The notes: a model not told the origin generated them from the sequence alone. Numbered from the stretch's first letter, positions 46,898 to 55,463 are shown. The stretch: DNA of 64,000 bases from Microbacterium sp. T32 (GCF_001619615.1 NZ_LQQP01000077.1:1-64000); one strand, 5' to 3'. Program-made: numbers and translations.

Positions 46898-47912
46898 TCG
46901 CACGGTCGCGTCGGCCCCTCCGCGTTCCGGCGTCACGCGTACCCTCGTCGGCCTCGGCGTGGGTGTCCTCGTCGTCGTCGCGCTGTTCCTCATCGACGCG
47001 TTCGCGCCGACGTTCTTCGCGGCGCCTCTCCCCACCCGTGCGCAGGACGGGCTGACCCTCGCCCTCAGCGTCCTGATCGAGTCGCTGCCGTTCGTCGTCC
47101 TGGGCGTGCTGCTCTCGATCATCGTGCAGGTGTGGGTTCCGCCCGGGGCGATCGAACGATGGATGCCGCGGGCCCCGTGGGCGCGCCGGGCGGTGCTGTC
47201 GCTCCTGGGCATGCTCATCCCGGTGTGCGAGTGCGGCAACGTGCCCTTCGCGCGCGGTCTGCTCATGCGCGGTTTCGGAGTGTCGGACACCCTGACGTTC
47301 CTCGTCGCCGCGCCGATCGTGAACCCCATCGTCATCATCAGCACGAACGCCGCGTTCGGGCTGAGCGACGGCATCCTCGTGGGTCGCCTCGTCGGAGGTT
47401 TCCTCATCGCGAACCTCATCGGCTGGCTCTACAGCCGGCATCCGGATCCCGACAAGCTCCTCACCGAACGCTTCCTCGAGACGTGCGAGATCGTCGTGCA
47501 GGAGCGCGGCGGACGCGGGCGCCGCTCGCTCGCGCAGTTCGTCGTCGAGCTGCGGTCGGTCATGCCGGCGCTCATCATCGGCTCGCTCATCGCGGGTGCG
47601 GTGCAGGTGCTGATTCCGCGGAGTGCGCTGCTGGCGATCGGGTCCGACCCGGCGCTGTCGATCGCGGCGATGATGATCCTCGCGGTCGTCGTGTCGCTGT
47701 GCTCCAACGTCGACGCGTTCTTCGCGCTGTCCTTCGCCTCGACCTTCACGCCGGGCTCGATCGTGGCGTTCCTCGTCGTCGGGCCGGTCGTCGACCTGAA
47801 GATGTACGCGCTGCTGCGCACGACCTTCACCACCCGCGTGCTCGTGGGGCTGACGATCGTGGTCGTGCTGTCGGCCTTCGCGCTCGGAACGGTGGTGAAC
47901 CTCCTTGTCTAG
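46878..47912 (+). CDS. UPF0718/DUF318-type permease (YcgR-like)
   Basis: This 344-residue protein has about eight to ten membrane helices and the family motif IPVCECGNVPFARGLLMRG (about residues 110-128), which contains a CxC pair that may bind metal. A second matching half contains SNVDAFFALSFAS. In Bacillus the related YcgR is encoded with YcgQ in a Zur-controlled unit, and the same pair is found here. The GTG at 46878 overlaps zur by 20 bases. It probably moves zinc or another metal, or a metal-ligand complex. Confidence 0.85.
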   Translation: MSVATTNRTVASAPPRSGVTRTLVGLGVGVLVVVALFLIDAFAPTFFAAPLPTRAQDGLTLALSVLIESLPFVVLGVLLSIIVQVWVPPGAIERWMPRAPWARRAVLSLLGMLIPVCECGNVPFARGLLMRGFGVSDTLTFLVAAPIVNPIVIISTNAAFGLSDGILVGRLVGGFLIANLIGWLYSRHPDPDKLLTERFLETCEIVVQERGGRGRRSLAQFVVELRSVMPALIIGSLIAGAVQVLIPRSALLAIGSDPALSIAAMMILAVVVSLCSNVDAFFALSFASTFTPGSIVAFLVVGPVVDLKMYALLRTTFTTRVLVGLTIVVVLSAFALGTVVNLLV

Positions 47913-48762
47913 AACGGGTGCCCTGGCCACGCGGTGGCTCGGCGTCGGCCTCGCCGCGTGCCTCGCGGTCACGACGATCGCGCTGTGGCTCACCGGCCGC
48001 CTCGCGCTGTACGTCAACCCCGACTCGGCATGGTTCGCCATCGAGATGGCGGTGGTCGCCCTCGTCGGTTCCATCGCGACGTTCGCGCTGCCGCTCGGCG
48101 CCGAGGCGGATCACGGTCACGACCACGAGCACGGGCACGCCCCGGCACCCGCGACGGCCCGTCGCGAGGCCTTCGCGCGCGCCGACCACGCCCACGCCGA
48201 CGCGTCCGACGCCCATGACCACGATGCGCACGAGCATCTCGCCGCCCGCCCGCGCCTGACGCCGGCCGGTATCGCCGCGTTCAGCGGCGGTCTCCTCGCC
48301 TCGGGCGCGGTGGTCGCGGTGCTGCTGACCCCGCCGGCCGCGCTGTCGGCCGAGCTCGCCGTCTCGCGCGACGTCGGCGCCCCGCCGCTGTTCGTCGGTG
48401 CCGACGTGATCACGCTCGCGGCCTCCGGCGACACCTCGAAATTCGGCATCGGCGACTGGTCGGCGGTCTTCGCGCACGCCACGAACCCCGAGACCTTCGA
48501 CGGCAAGCCGGTCACGCTCACCGGGTTCATCACGCCCGGGCAGGACGGCGCGACGTTCGACCTCACGCGCCTGGTCATCACGCACTGCGTCATCGACGCG
48601 CAGACGGCGCGGTTGCCGATCAGCGCGAACGTCTCCGCGCCGGCGACCGGGCAGTGGGTCACCGTCACCGGCACCGTCCGTTCGAGCGGAGACGGCGCGC
48701 TCGAGGTGCGCGCCGACCAGGTCGCGCCCATCGACCAGCCGACGGACCCGTATGAGTACTGA
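47905..48762 (+). CDS. TIGR03943 family protein (YcgQ-like) with His-rich loop
   Basis: This 285-residue protein has two N-terminal membrane helices, a histidine/aspartate-rich loop (about residues 70-112, with DHGHDHEHGH and AHDHDAHEH), and a third helix. An extracytoplasmic OB-like domain follows (VTLTGFITPGQDG, FDLTRLVITHCVIDAQT). It is the usual partner of the preceding permease. The His-rich loop suggests zinc binding near the membrane. The start appears to be a TTG at 47905 overlapping the permease stop. The following gene overlaps its 3' end by 11 bases. Confidence 0.85.
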   Translation: MSRTGALATRWLGVGLAACLAVTTIALWLTGRLALYVNPDSAWFAIEMAVVALVGSIATFALPLGAEADHGHDHEHGHAPAPATARREAFARADHAHADASDAHDHDAHEHLAARPRLTPAGIAAFSGGLLASGAVVAVLLTPPAALSAELAVSRDVGAPPLFVGADVITLAASGDTSKFGIGDWSAVFAHATNPETFDGKPVTLTGFITPGQDGATFDLTRLVITHCVIDAQTARLPISANVSAPATGQWVTVTGTVRSSGDGALEVRADQVAPIDQPTDPYEY

Positions 48763-50158
48763 CTCCCGCCGCGTCCGCGCCCGTCGGCGCCGCGGTCGCG
48801 GGTATCTCCTCGCCTTCGGGGCCGTGGTGGCGGCGCTCGTCCTGATCGGCGGCGTCGGCGGTGTCGTCGCAGTCGCGCAGGGCCCCCGGGTCACGGACGT
48901 GCAGGTCGATCCGAGCGCTGCGGTCGCGGCATCCGGTGCCCGGGTCATCCTCACCACGACGCAGTCCCTCGCGAAGATCGACCCGTCGCAGGTCGAGGTG
49001 CAACCGGCGACACCGTTCACGGTCGACACATCGGGACGGAGCGTCGGCATCCGCTTCACCCTCCCGCTGCGCGACGACTCCGACTACAGCGTGACCGTGC
49101 ACGACGTCCGCGGGCTCGGCGCCGGTCCCGCGGCGACGTTGACGGAGACCTTCCGCACCCCGCCGCTGCAGGCGTTCCTGTTGCAGCGCGGCACGTCCTC
49201 CGGCGACACGATCTTCCACACCGATCTCCACGGCGACGCGGGGTTGCCGGTGTTCACCCATCCGCACATCGAGGATTTCCGCGCGACCGCGAACCACCTC
49301 GTGATCTCGGTGCGCGAGGACGACCGCGCGCGCGTCATCATCACCGACCTCGACGGCATGAACCCGCGCGACATCCCGCTGCCGGGTCCGGGTTTCGTGT
49401 CGAACCTGCAGTCCGCCGACCGCGGGGAGCGCATCGGATTCACCTTCTCGGATGCCACCCTCGGCACGTCCGGCGGACGCGAGAGCAAGCTCTTCACGGC
49501 GTCGGCCGCCGACGAGGCGCCGCCCGTCGAGGTCGGCCTCAACGGCGGGGACGTGCGCGTGGCGGATTGGCGGTTCGTGCCCGACACCGACAGCATGCTC
49601 GTGCTCACCTTCGACTTCCGGCTGTTGCTGACCGACGCGCAGGGCGGCAACGCCGCGCCGCTCGGCACCGCCCAGTCCATCGACGGCATCGCGCGCGGCT
49701 CGTCGATCGCGATCGTCGAGCGGCTCGAGGGCATCCGCGAGATCAACCTCACCGACGGCTCCGAGGAGCCGCTCGAGAATCCGATCGACCCGCCCGGGAT
49801 GCCGGGGCGCGCGACGCCGGTGCCGGGAACGGGCACCGGAACGCTCCGCTCGTTCGCCGACATCGGGTCCGACGGCGCCTACCGTTCCACGACGATCGGT
49901 CACGTCGACCCGGACGGCGCGGTGCGTCCGCTGCTGAAGGTCCCCGGCACCGACACCGTGCTGCAGACGTGCGTCTCGCCGAGCGGGCGCTACGCGGCCG
50001 TGCTGGTCGCGCCGCAGGCGGTCGACAACCCGTTCGACCGGTACCAGCTGCCGCTCCCGGGGCGCCTCCAGACGCATCTCGTCGAGATCGACACCGGTCA
50101 GGAACTGTCCGCGCTGCAGGGCTTCGATCTGTCGTGGTGCCAGGTGCCGCCGGGATGA
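48752..50158 (+). CDS. Membrane-anchored beta-propeller-like protein
   Basis: This 468-residue protein has a basic cytoplasmic tip, one transmembrane helix (about 20-44), and a large outer part. That part begins with an Ig-like domain (about 45-130) and continues with repeated strand patterns (such as DRARVIITDLDGMNPRDIPLPG and SKLFTASAADEAPPVEV) that suggest a WD40/TolB-like propeller. The function is unknown. It overlaps the zinc-linked gene upstream by 11 bases and the DNA glycosylase gene downstream by four, so it is part of the same transcript. Confidence 0.72.
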   Translation: MSTDSRRVRARRRRGRGYLLAFGAVVAALVLIGGVGGVVAVAQGPRVTDVQVDPSAAVAASGARVILTTTQSLAKIDPSQVEVQPATPFTVDTSGRSVGIRFTLPLRDDSDYSVTVHDVRGLGAGPAATLTETFRTPPLQAFLLQRGTSSGDTIFHTDLHGDAGLPVFTHPHIEDFRATANHLVISVREDDRARVIITDLDGMNPRDIPLPGPGFVSNLQSADRGERIGFTFSDATLGTSGGRESKLFTASAADEAPPVEVGLNGGDVRVADWRFVPDTDSMLVLTFDFRLLLTDAQGGNAAPLGTAQSIDGIARGSSIAIVERLEGIREINLTDGSEEPLENPIDPPGMPGRATPVPGTGTGTLRSFADIGSDGAYRSTTIGHVDPDGAVRPLLKVPGTDTVLQTCVSPSGRYAAVLVAPQAVDNPFDRYQLPLPGRLQTHLVEIDTGQELSALQGFDLSWCQVPPG

Positions 50159-50826
50159 CGCGACCCGCGACGCGCGACGACCTCGCGGCTCTGCCCGTCG
50201 AGATCGCGCCCCTGCTCCTCGGCGCGCACCTCGAGACCGTGGTCGCGGGGGAGCGCGTGGTCCTTCGTCTCACCGAGGTCGAGGCGTACCACGGGCTCGG
50301 CACCGGCGATCGTCCCGACCCGGGCTCGCACGCGCGCAGTGGCCCGACCGCGCGGAACGCCACCATGTGGGGCGAACCCGGTCACCTCTACGTGTACCTG
50401 AGCCATGGCATCCATTCCTGCGTCAACGTCGTGTGCGGTCCGGACGGCGTCGCCGGCGGTGTGCTGCTGCGCGGCGGAGAGGTGATCGAGGGCGCCGACG
50501 TGGCCGAACGCCGGCGGCGCGAGCGCGGGGGCGTCGTCCGTGCGGCCCGCGACCTCGCGCGCGGTCCCGGACGACTGGGGGATGCCGTGGGCCTCCGGCA
50601 TCCGCTCCACGACGGGATCGACGCGGTGACGGGCGCCGAACGCGCGGGCGCTCGCGCGCGGTTGTTCCTACCCGACGAGCCGACCGCGGCCACGACCGGC
50701 CCGCGCGTGGGCGTGGCCGGGATCGCGGGGACGGATGCCTTCCCGTGGCGGTTCTGGATCGACGGCGACCCGACGGTGTCCGCGTTCCGGTGGGGGCGGG
50801 GCGCAGCGGAGGCGGCGGCGGGCTGA
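50155..50826 (+). CDS. DNA-3-methyladenine glycosylase (AAG/MPG family)
   Basis: This 223-residue protein has the AAG signature LTEVEAYHGLGTGDRPDPGSHARSGPTARNATMWG, including the catalytic glutamate (EVEAYHG), and the YVYLSHGIHSCVNVVCG segment. It removes alkylated purines in base-excision repair. The length is normal for the family. The ATG at 50155 overlaps the stop of the preceding membrane protein gene (ATGA). It is the last gene of a long run that began with znuA. A large hairpin follows. Confidence 0.92.
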   Translation: MTRPATRDDLAALPVEIAPLLLGAHLETVVAGERVVLRLTEVEAYHGLGTGDRPDPGSHARSGPTARNATMWGEPGHLYVYLSHGIHSCVNVVCGPDGVAGGVLLRGGEVIEGADVAERRRRERGGVVRAARDLARGPGRLGDAVGLRHPLHDGIDAVTGAERAGARARLFLPDEPTAATTGPRVGVAGIAGTDAFPWRFWIDGDPTVSAFRWGRGAAEAAAG

Positions 50827-50868
50827 GGCCTCTGGTCCCTGCGGTCGCCGGGTTTCGCCCACCGTAAC

Positions 50869-50934
50869 CTCAGCGATTCGCGCAACCTCAGTGGCATCCA
50901 GGCCGAATCGACGGAGCTTGCGCGAATCGCTGAG
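50869..50934. repeat. AACCTCAG-family hairpin, copy 3
   Basis: The 21-base arms 50869-50889 (CTCAGCGATTCGCGCAACCTC) and 50914-50934 pair at 20 of 21 positions. The loop contains GGCATCC. It shares the CGCAACCTC core with the copies at 22964 and 23066, 27 kb away. Confidence 0.88.
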
Positions 50935-51006
50935 CGGGGGCGAGGCTGCGGAGCGTGCGCGGACGGGCGGAGGCGGCGGCCCGTCAAGGCGACACGCCGC
51001 GCGTGC

Positions 51007-51012
51007 TAGACT
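51007..51012 (+). promoter_or_regulatory. -10 element of the rpmB-rpmG-rpsN operon
   Basis: TAGACT would place the transcription start at about 51018-51020, exactly where the first strand of the leader stem begins. Confidence 0.55.
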
Positions 51013-51017
51013 GAACG

Positions 51018-51103
51018 CTTGTCTGCGCGCACTCCAGCACGCAGTACGTACCCCTTCTTCCGATCCCGGCCTCGTGCTGTGCCCGGAACGGGGTGCAGAC
51101 AAG
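51018..51103 (+). promoter_or_regulatory. Structured 5' leader of the ribosomal protein operon
   Basis: CTTGTCTGC (51018-51026) is complementary to GCAGACAAG (51095-51103), and inside it CAGCACG (51035-51041) pairs with CGTGCTG (51073-51079). ACCCC (51050-51054) could also pair with GGGGT (51090-51094). The predicted RNA would be a closed, branched domain starting at the transcript 5' end, about 50 bases before the rpmB start, like autoregulatory leaders of ribosomal protein operons. Confidence 0.5.
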
Positions 51104-51153
51104 GGATCTTGGGTGGCACCGTCCGGTGTCACGGTACAGAAGGAGACATCACC

Positions 51154-51390
51154 ATGGCCGCAGTGTGCCAGGTGACTGGAGCGGTTCCCGGCTTCGGTCA
51201 CAACATCTCGCACTCGCACCGCCGGACGAAGCGCCGCTTCGACCCGAACGTGCAGAAGAAGACCTACTTCGTTCCGTCGCTGGGTCGCAACATCAAGCTC
51301 AACGTCTCGGCGAAGGGCATCAAGGTCATCGACGCGCGCGGTATCGAGGCCGTCGTCCGTGACCTGCAGGCGAAGGGCGTGAAGCTGTAA
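51154..51390 (+). CDS. rpmB: 50S ribosomal protein L28 (zinc-free type)
   Basis: This 78-residue protein has the L28 pattern [32 protein letters not shown]. There are no CxxC pairs, so this is the C-minus form that does not bind zinc. AGAAGGAG lies ideally before the ATG. It is the first gene of an L28-L33-S14 operon whose next start codon overlaps its stop. The leader upstream can fold extensively. Confidence 0.95.
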   Translation: MAAVCQVTGAVPGFGHNISHSHRRTKRRFDPNVQKKTYFVPSLGRNIKLNVSAKGIKVIDARGIEAVVRDLQAKGVKL

Positions 51391-51560
51391 TGGCGAAGAA
51401 GGCTCAGGACATCCGTCCGATCATCAAGCTGCGTTCGACCGCCGGCACGGGCTACACCTACGTGACGCGCAAGAACCGCCGCAACAACCCCGACCGCATC
51501 GTGCTCAAGAAGTACGACCCCGTGGTCCGCAAGCACGTCGACTTCCGAGAGGAGCGCTAA
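51390..51560 (+). CDS. rpmG: 50S ribosomal protein L33 (zinc-free type)
   Basis: This 56-residue protein ([21 protein letters not shown] at its start, then [15 protein letters not shown]) is L33 without the two CxxC pairs of the zinc-binding form. The ATG shares its A with the TAA of rpmB, so the two are coupled. rpsN follows after four bases. Confidence 0.95.
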   Translation: MAKKAQDIRPIIKLRSTAGTGYTYVTRKNRRNNPDRIVLKKYDPVVRKHVDFREER

Positions 51561-51564
51561 GCAC

Positions 51565-51870
51565 ATGGCTAAGAAGAGCAAGATCGCGCGCAACGAGCAG
51601 CGCAAGGTCGTCGTCGCGCGCTACGCCGCGAAGCGCGCCGAGCTGAAGAAGACCCTGGTCGACCCCAACGCGACCGATGAGGCCCGCGAGGCCGCCCGCG
51701 TGGGCCTGCAGAAGCTGCCCCGCAACGCGTCGCCCGCCCGCGTGCGCAGCCGCGACGTCATCGACGGCCGCCCCCGTGGCGTGCTGACGAAGTTCGGCGT
51801 CTCGCGCGTCCGCTTCCGCGACATGGCGCACCGTGGCGAGCTGCCCGGCGTGACCAAGTCGTCCTGGTAA
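51565..51870 (+). CDS. rpsN: 30S ribosomal protein S14 (zinc-free type)
   Basis: This 101-residue protein is the long, cysteine-free S14 form ([21 protein letters not shown], then [22 protein letters not shown] and the usual KSSW end). The zinc-binding S14 is about 61 residues with four cysteines, so this one works without zinc. In mycobacteria L28, L33, S14 and S18 of this type form a Zur-controlled set; S18 is not present here. A strong terminator follows. Confidence 0.95.
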   Translation: MAKKSKIARNEQRKVVVARYAAKRAELKKTLVDPNATDEAREAARVGLQKLPRNASPARVRSRDVIDGRPRGVLTKFGVSRVRFRDMAHRGELPGVTKSSW

Positions 51871-51885
51871 GCACCCGCACCACCG

Positions 51886-51923
51886 CGAAGGGCGGGGGTC
51901 CCGAAAGGGGCTCCCGCCCTTCG
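51886..51923 (+). terminator. Rho-independent-type terminator after rpsN
   Basis: CGAAGGGCGGG (51886-51896) and CCCGCCCTTCG (51913-51923) form an 11-bp perfect stem with extra pairing inside, followed by TCGTTT. Confidence 0.8.
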
Positions 51924-52003
51924 TCGTTTCCCGGCCATTCCTTTCGCTAGTATTCCCGCGAAGGCGGCGGGGCACCGACCTTCCCGGTTGCAGAGGAGCA
52001 GGC

Positions 52004-52876
52004 GTGCGGAAGACGGTGCGGCGAATCGTCGCGTGGGGAATCGGGATCGGTCTCGCGGCCGTGATCGGCGTTGCAGGAGCGGCCGGTGCGGCGGACGTCC
52101 CACTCTCCTCCGGCGACGGCGCGGTGTGGATGGTGCCGCCCGCCGCGAGCGTCGGCCAGCAGGTGCAGATCATCGGGCTCGGGTTCACCCCCGACGCCGA
52201 CGTCTATGTCACGACGTCCGCGAGTCCGGACCCCACCCTGATCGGTCGGAGCGCGAGCGACGGCACCTTCACCCTGCCCTTCACTGTGCCCGACCTGACG
52301 CCGGGTCAGCATCAGCTCGATGCGACGGCGGGGTCGGTGCAGGGCGGACTGGAGTTCATGGTGCTCGCGCCGGGAGAGGAGCCGCCGTCGTCCGAGAACG
52401 CCTTCGTCCAGGTGACGCCGAACCCCGTCGCTCCGGGGCAGCGGGTCGTCGTGTCCGCCGAGGCATTCCCTCCGGACGTGGCCGCCGGGCTCCGCGTCAT
52501 GTCCGATCCCGTCGAGTACCAGTCCCTGGGGACGACCAACGACAGCGGCAGGATCCTGGCGCCCTGGACGGTCCCCGATCTTCGACCGGGGACATATCGG
52601 GTCTTCGTCTATGCCGGCAACACGGTCGCGTTGACGGAGCTCACCGTTGCGGAGGCTGCCGAAGAGCCGGAGCCTGCGCCGTCGTCCACCGAGGGGAGCT
52701 CGCCGGGACCGCAGGCTTCTGAGTCGTCGTCGCCGACCTTCACCCCGACGGCCGCGCCGCAGCTCGCCGCGAGCGGCACCCGCGACGTCGGCGGTGTCGT
52801 GCCGTGGGGTGTGGCGGCCCTGGTGGCGGCCGCGGCGGTCGGCGTTCATCGGCTCCGATCCCGCGCGAAGGGGTGA
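52004..52876 (+). CDS. Surface protein with two Ig/IPT-like domains and wall-anchor-like tail
   Basis: This 290-residue protein has a signal peptide ending near AAGAA (about residue 29). Two related beta-sandwich domains follow (about 35-125 and 130-215), each ending in a VPDLTPG or VPDLRPG strand. A Ser/Pro/Glu-rich linker leads to a terminal LAASG-hydrophobic helix-HRLRSRAKG tail. The tail looks like a sorting signal, but the motif is LAASG and not LPxTG or LAxTG, so anchoring by sortase is uncertain; it may simply stay membrane-bound. GAGGAG lies upstream of the GTG. Confidence 0.75.
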   Translation: MRKTVRRIVAWGIGIGLAAVIGVAGAAGAADVPLSSGDGAVWMVPPAASVGQQVQIIGLGFTPDADVYVTTSASPDPTLIGRSASDGTFTLPFTVPDLTPGQHQLDATAGSVQGGLEFMVLAPGEEPPSSENAFVQVTPNPVAPGQRVVVSAEAFPPDVAAGLRVMSDPVEYQSLGTTNDSGRILAPWTVPDLRPGTYRVFVYAGNTVALTELTVAEAAEEPEPAPSSTEGSSPGPQASESSSPTFTPTAAPQLAASGTRDVGGVVPWGVAALVAAAAVGVHRLRSRAKG

Positions 52877-52964
52877 CGAGGGTCCTCTCGCGCGCCTCAC
52901 AGACCCCACGCGCCCCATCCGACTCGCGACACGCCGCCCTCCCGCGGGCGAAATCCGTCAAAAT

Positions 52965-52980
52965 CCGCGGAATTCCGCGG
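52965..52980. promoter_or_regulatory. 16-bp perfect palindrome upstream of the HU gene
   Basis: CCGCGGAATTCCGCGG is a perfect palindrome. A possible -10 (TACTGT, 52990-52995) follows ten bases later, so the palindrome would overlap the -35 region of the HU promoter and could be an operator. Confidence 0.5.
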
Positions 52981-53082
52981 TTCGGTTGATACTGTCGAGG
53001 CGGTCTCCCGACCACCGAGGAGAATCCCTCCTCGTCCGATGTAACGAGAGGCGACACCACCGTCGCCTGGAGGACAAACCAC

Positions 53083-53370
53083 ATGGCCGACAAGTCCATC
53101 ACCAAGACCGAGCTCGTCGCGAGCATCGCCAGCGCGACCGGACAGAGCCAGTCCGCCGTGTCGAGCGTGCTCGACTCCCTCTTCTCCACCGTCTCCGAGG
53201 CTGTCGCCAAGGGCAGCAAGGTCTCGATCCCCGGCTGGATCGCGTTCGAGCAGGTCGCCACGTCGGCCCGCACCGGCCGCAACCCCCAGACGGGCGAGGA
53301 GATCTCGATCCCCGCGGGCAAGCGCGTCAAGGTCACCGCCGGCTCGAAGCTGAAGGCCGCCGTCAAGTAA
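53083..53370 (+). CDS. HU family DNA-binding protein
   Basis: This 95-residue protein is a short HU: KTELVASIASATGQSQSAVSSVLDSLF (helices), the VSIPGWIAFEQVATSARTGRNPQTGEEISIPA DNA-binding arm region with the GRNPQTG turn, and a basic C-terminus. The long lysine/alanine-rich tail of the mycobacterial HupB is absent. It compacts DNA as a dimer. GGAGGA lies ahead of the ATG. A strong hairpin terminator follows. Confidence 0.95.
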   Translation: MADKSITKTELVASIASATGQSQSAVSSVLDSLFSTVSEAVAKGSKVSIPGWIAFEQVATSARTGRNPQTGEEISIPAGKRVKVTAGSKLKAAVK

Positions 53371-53388
53371 GACGACGTAGACCTGTCG

Positions 53389-53420
53389 AGAGGGGGGATG
53401 CCGGTCGGCATCCCCCCTCT
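53389..53420 (+). terminator. Terminator after the HU gene
   Basis: AGAGGGGGGATGCC (53389-53402) and GGCATCCCCCCTCT (53407-53420) are a perfect 14-bp stem with a 4-base loop, followed by TGTCTT. Confidence 0.85.
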
Positions 53421-53465
53421 TGTCTTCCCGGCCGCGCGTGGTGGGGCACGACGTAGGCTTGGGGG

Positions 53466-55463
53466 GTGAATCCCCGAGCCCTGCGCGTGGCCGGACCCGT
53501 CATCCTCGTCGTGGTCTCGGTGATCTGCGTCGTCGCGGGTCTCGCCTACGGCGGCGGTGCCGCACCGTCGCTCCTCGCCGACCCCGGTCCGTTCGTCCGC
53601 TGGGGTCTGCCGATCTCGACGCTGGTGGTCAACCTCTCGGCGGCGGCCATGGTCGGCTCGCTCGTCCTCGCGCTGTTCGCGCTGCCGGCGGGGGAGCGAC
53701 CGTTCGAGATCGCGTTGGACACGGCATCCATCGGTGCGGCCGTGTTCACCGTCGCCTCGGCGGCGACCGGATTCCTGACGTTCCTCAACGTCATCAACGC
53801 CACCCCGACCCTCGACCCGCTCTTCGGGCAGCAGCTGGGGCGGTTCCTCGTCGAGACCGAGATCGGTCCGGCCTGGCTCATCACCACGATCGCGGGTGCC
53901 GTGCTCACGGTGCTCACCTTCGCGGTGCGCTCGTGGCTCCCGACGCTCCTCGTCGCGATCCTCGCGCTCGCCGCCCTCATCCCGATGGGGACGCAGGGCC
54001 ACGCGGGCACCGAGGCGAGCCACACCGCCGCGGTCACCTCGCTCGTGCTGCACATCCTCGCGGCGGCCGTCTGGCTCGGTGGCCTCATCCTGCTCGTGGT
54101 CGTGCGCCCGGCGATGACCCGTCCGCAGCTGCAGACCGCGATGCTGCGGTACTCTTCGATCGCGCTGGTGGCTTTCGTCGTCGTCGCGATCTCGGGCACG
54201 GTGCGGGCCTCGATCGGCCTGGTCGGGTGGCAGAACCTCCTCTCGCCGTACGGCATCCTGGTGCTCGTCAAGGTCACGGCGCTCGTCGCGATGGGGATCC
54301 TCGGCGCCTGGTACCGCCGGCGTCTCATCGGTCGCATGGGTGACGCCGAGGGCTCCCGCCGGTTCTGGGGCGTCGTGCTGCTCGAGCTGGTGTTCATGGG
54401 CGTCGCGAGCGGCGTCGCGGTCGCCCTCGCGCGCACGCCCCCGCCCGCCGCCGACCTCCCGCTCATCGGCACCACGCCCGCCGAGGTGCTGACCGGGGCG
54501 CCGGTGCCGCCGGAGTTCACGATCGACCGCTGGTTCACGGCGTGGGACATCGACCTGCTGTGGGCGTTCGTCGCCGGCTTCGGGCTGTTCTTCTACCTCG
54601 CGGGCGTGTGGCGCCTGCGCCGACGCGGTGACGCGTGGCCGATCCACCGCACGGTGCTGTGGTCGCTGGGCATGCTCGCGGTGTTCTGGGTCACCTCGGG
54701 TCCGCTGAACGTGTACCAGGACTACCTCTTCAGCGTGCACATGATCGAGCACATGCTGCTGTCGATGGCGATCCCGCTGATGCTGGTCGCGGGTGCTCCG
54801 GTGACGCTCGCGGCGCGCGCGATCCGCAAGCGCGACGACGGGTCGCGCGGCGGGCGCGAGTGGATCCTCTGGGCCGTGCACAACCCGGTCGCGAAGGTCC
54901 TCACGAACCCGTTCGTCGCGGCCGGCCTGTTCATCGTGTCCCTCTGGGCGTTCTACTACACCGACCTGTTCCGCTGGTCGCTGTACGACCACGTCGGCCA
55001 TATCTGGATGGTCGCGCACTTCCTCATCACGGGGTACCTCTTCGTCCTGAGCCTCATCGGGATCGACCCGGTGCCCTTCCGGCTGCCCTACCCGGGGCGG
55101 CTCCTCATCCTGATCGCCGTCATGGCGATGCACGCGTTCTTCGGCATCGCGATCATGATGAACTCCGGCCTCATGGCGGCCGAGTGGTTCGGATCCATGG
55201 GTCGCACGTGGGGCGCCACCCCGCTGCAGGACCAGTACACGGGTGGCGGTGTCGCGTGGAGCGTCGGCGAGATCCCGACGCTGATCCTCGCGATCACCGT
55301 CGCGATCCAGTGGAGTCGCAGCGACGAGCGGCAGCAGCGCCGCCGCGACCGCCACGTCGACCGGGTGGGCGACGTCGAGCTCGACGCCTACAACGCCGAG
55401 CTGCAGCGGCTGGCCGAGCGCGACGCCCGCGCCGCCGAGCGCGAGGCCGCGAAGGGTCGCTGA
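53466..55463 (+). CDS. CopD/CtaG fusion membrane protein (cytochrome c oxidase assembly)
   Basis: This 665-residue protein joins two membrane modules. Residues about 1-320 form a CopD-type copper transport domain (eight to nine helices, with MGTQGHAGTEASHTAAVTSLVLHILAAAVWLGGL). Residues about 350-640 form a caa3-type CtaG domain (DYLFSVHMIEHMLLSMAIPLMLVAGAPVTL and the histidine-rich helices after it). Such fusions are usual in actinobacteria and are thought to deliver copper to the oxidase. A charged cytoplasmic tail ends the protein. The start is a GTG at 53466, and the gene has no operon partner. Confidence 0.92.
   Translation: MNPRALRVAGPVILVVVSVICVVAGLAYGGGAAPSLLADPGPFVRWGLPISTLVVNLSAAAMVGSLVLALFALPAGERPFEIALDTASIGAAVFTVASAATGFLTFLNVINATPTLDPLFGQQLGRFLVETEIGPAWLITTIAGAVLTVLTFAVRSWLPTLLVAILALAALIPMGTQGHAGTEASHTAAVTSLVLHILAAAVWLGGLILLVVVRPAMTRPQLQTAMLRYSSIALVAFVVVAISGTVRASIGLVGWQNLLSPYGILVLVKVTALVAMGILGAWYRRRLIGRMGDAEGSRRFWGVVLLELVFMGVASGVAVALARTPPPAADLPLIGTTPAEVLTGAPVPPEFTIDRWFTAWDIDLLWAFVAGFGLFFYLAGVWRLRRRGDAWPIHRTVLWSLGMLAVFWVTSGPLNVYQDYLFSVHMIEHMLLSMAIPLMLVAGAPVTLAARAIRKRDDGSRGGREWILWAVHNPVAKVLTNPFVAAGLFIVSLWAFYYTDLFRWSLYDHVGHIWMVAHFLITGYLFVLSLIGIDPVPFRLPYPGRLLILIAVMAMHAFFGIAIMMNSGLMAAEWFGSMGRTWGATPLQDQYTGGGVAWSVGEIPTLILAITVAIQWSRSDERQQRRRDRHVDRVGDVELDAYNAELQRLAERDARAAEREAAKGR

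Larger units (their letters stand above)
50827..51153. other. Intergenic region: hairpin, rpmB promoter and leader
   Basis: No gene is seen here. The region holds the AACCTCAG-family hairpin (50869-50934), the promoter of the ribosomal protein operon (-10 TAGACT at 51007-51012) and its foldable leader. I looked for a Zur box and found none. Confidence 0.7.

Noticed and set aside
50935..51153. Zur box for the ribosomal protein operon
   Set aside because: I searched for TGAnAACnnTTnTCA-like symmetry and found none.
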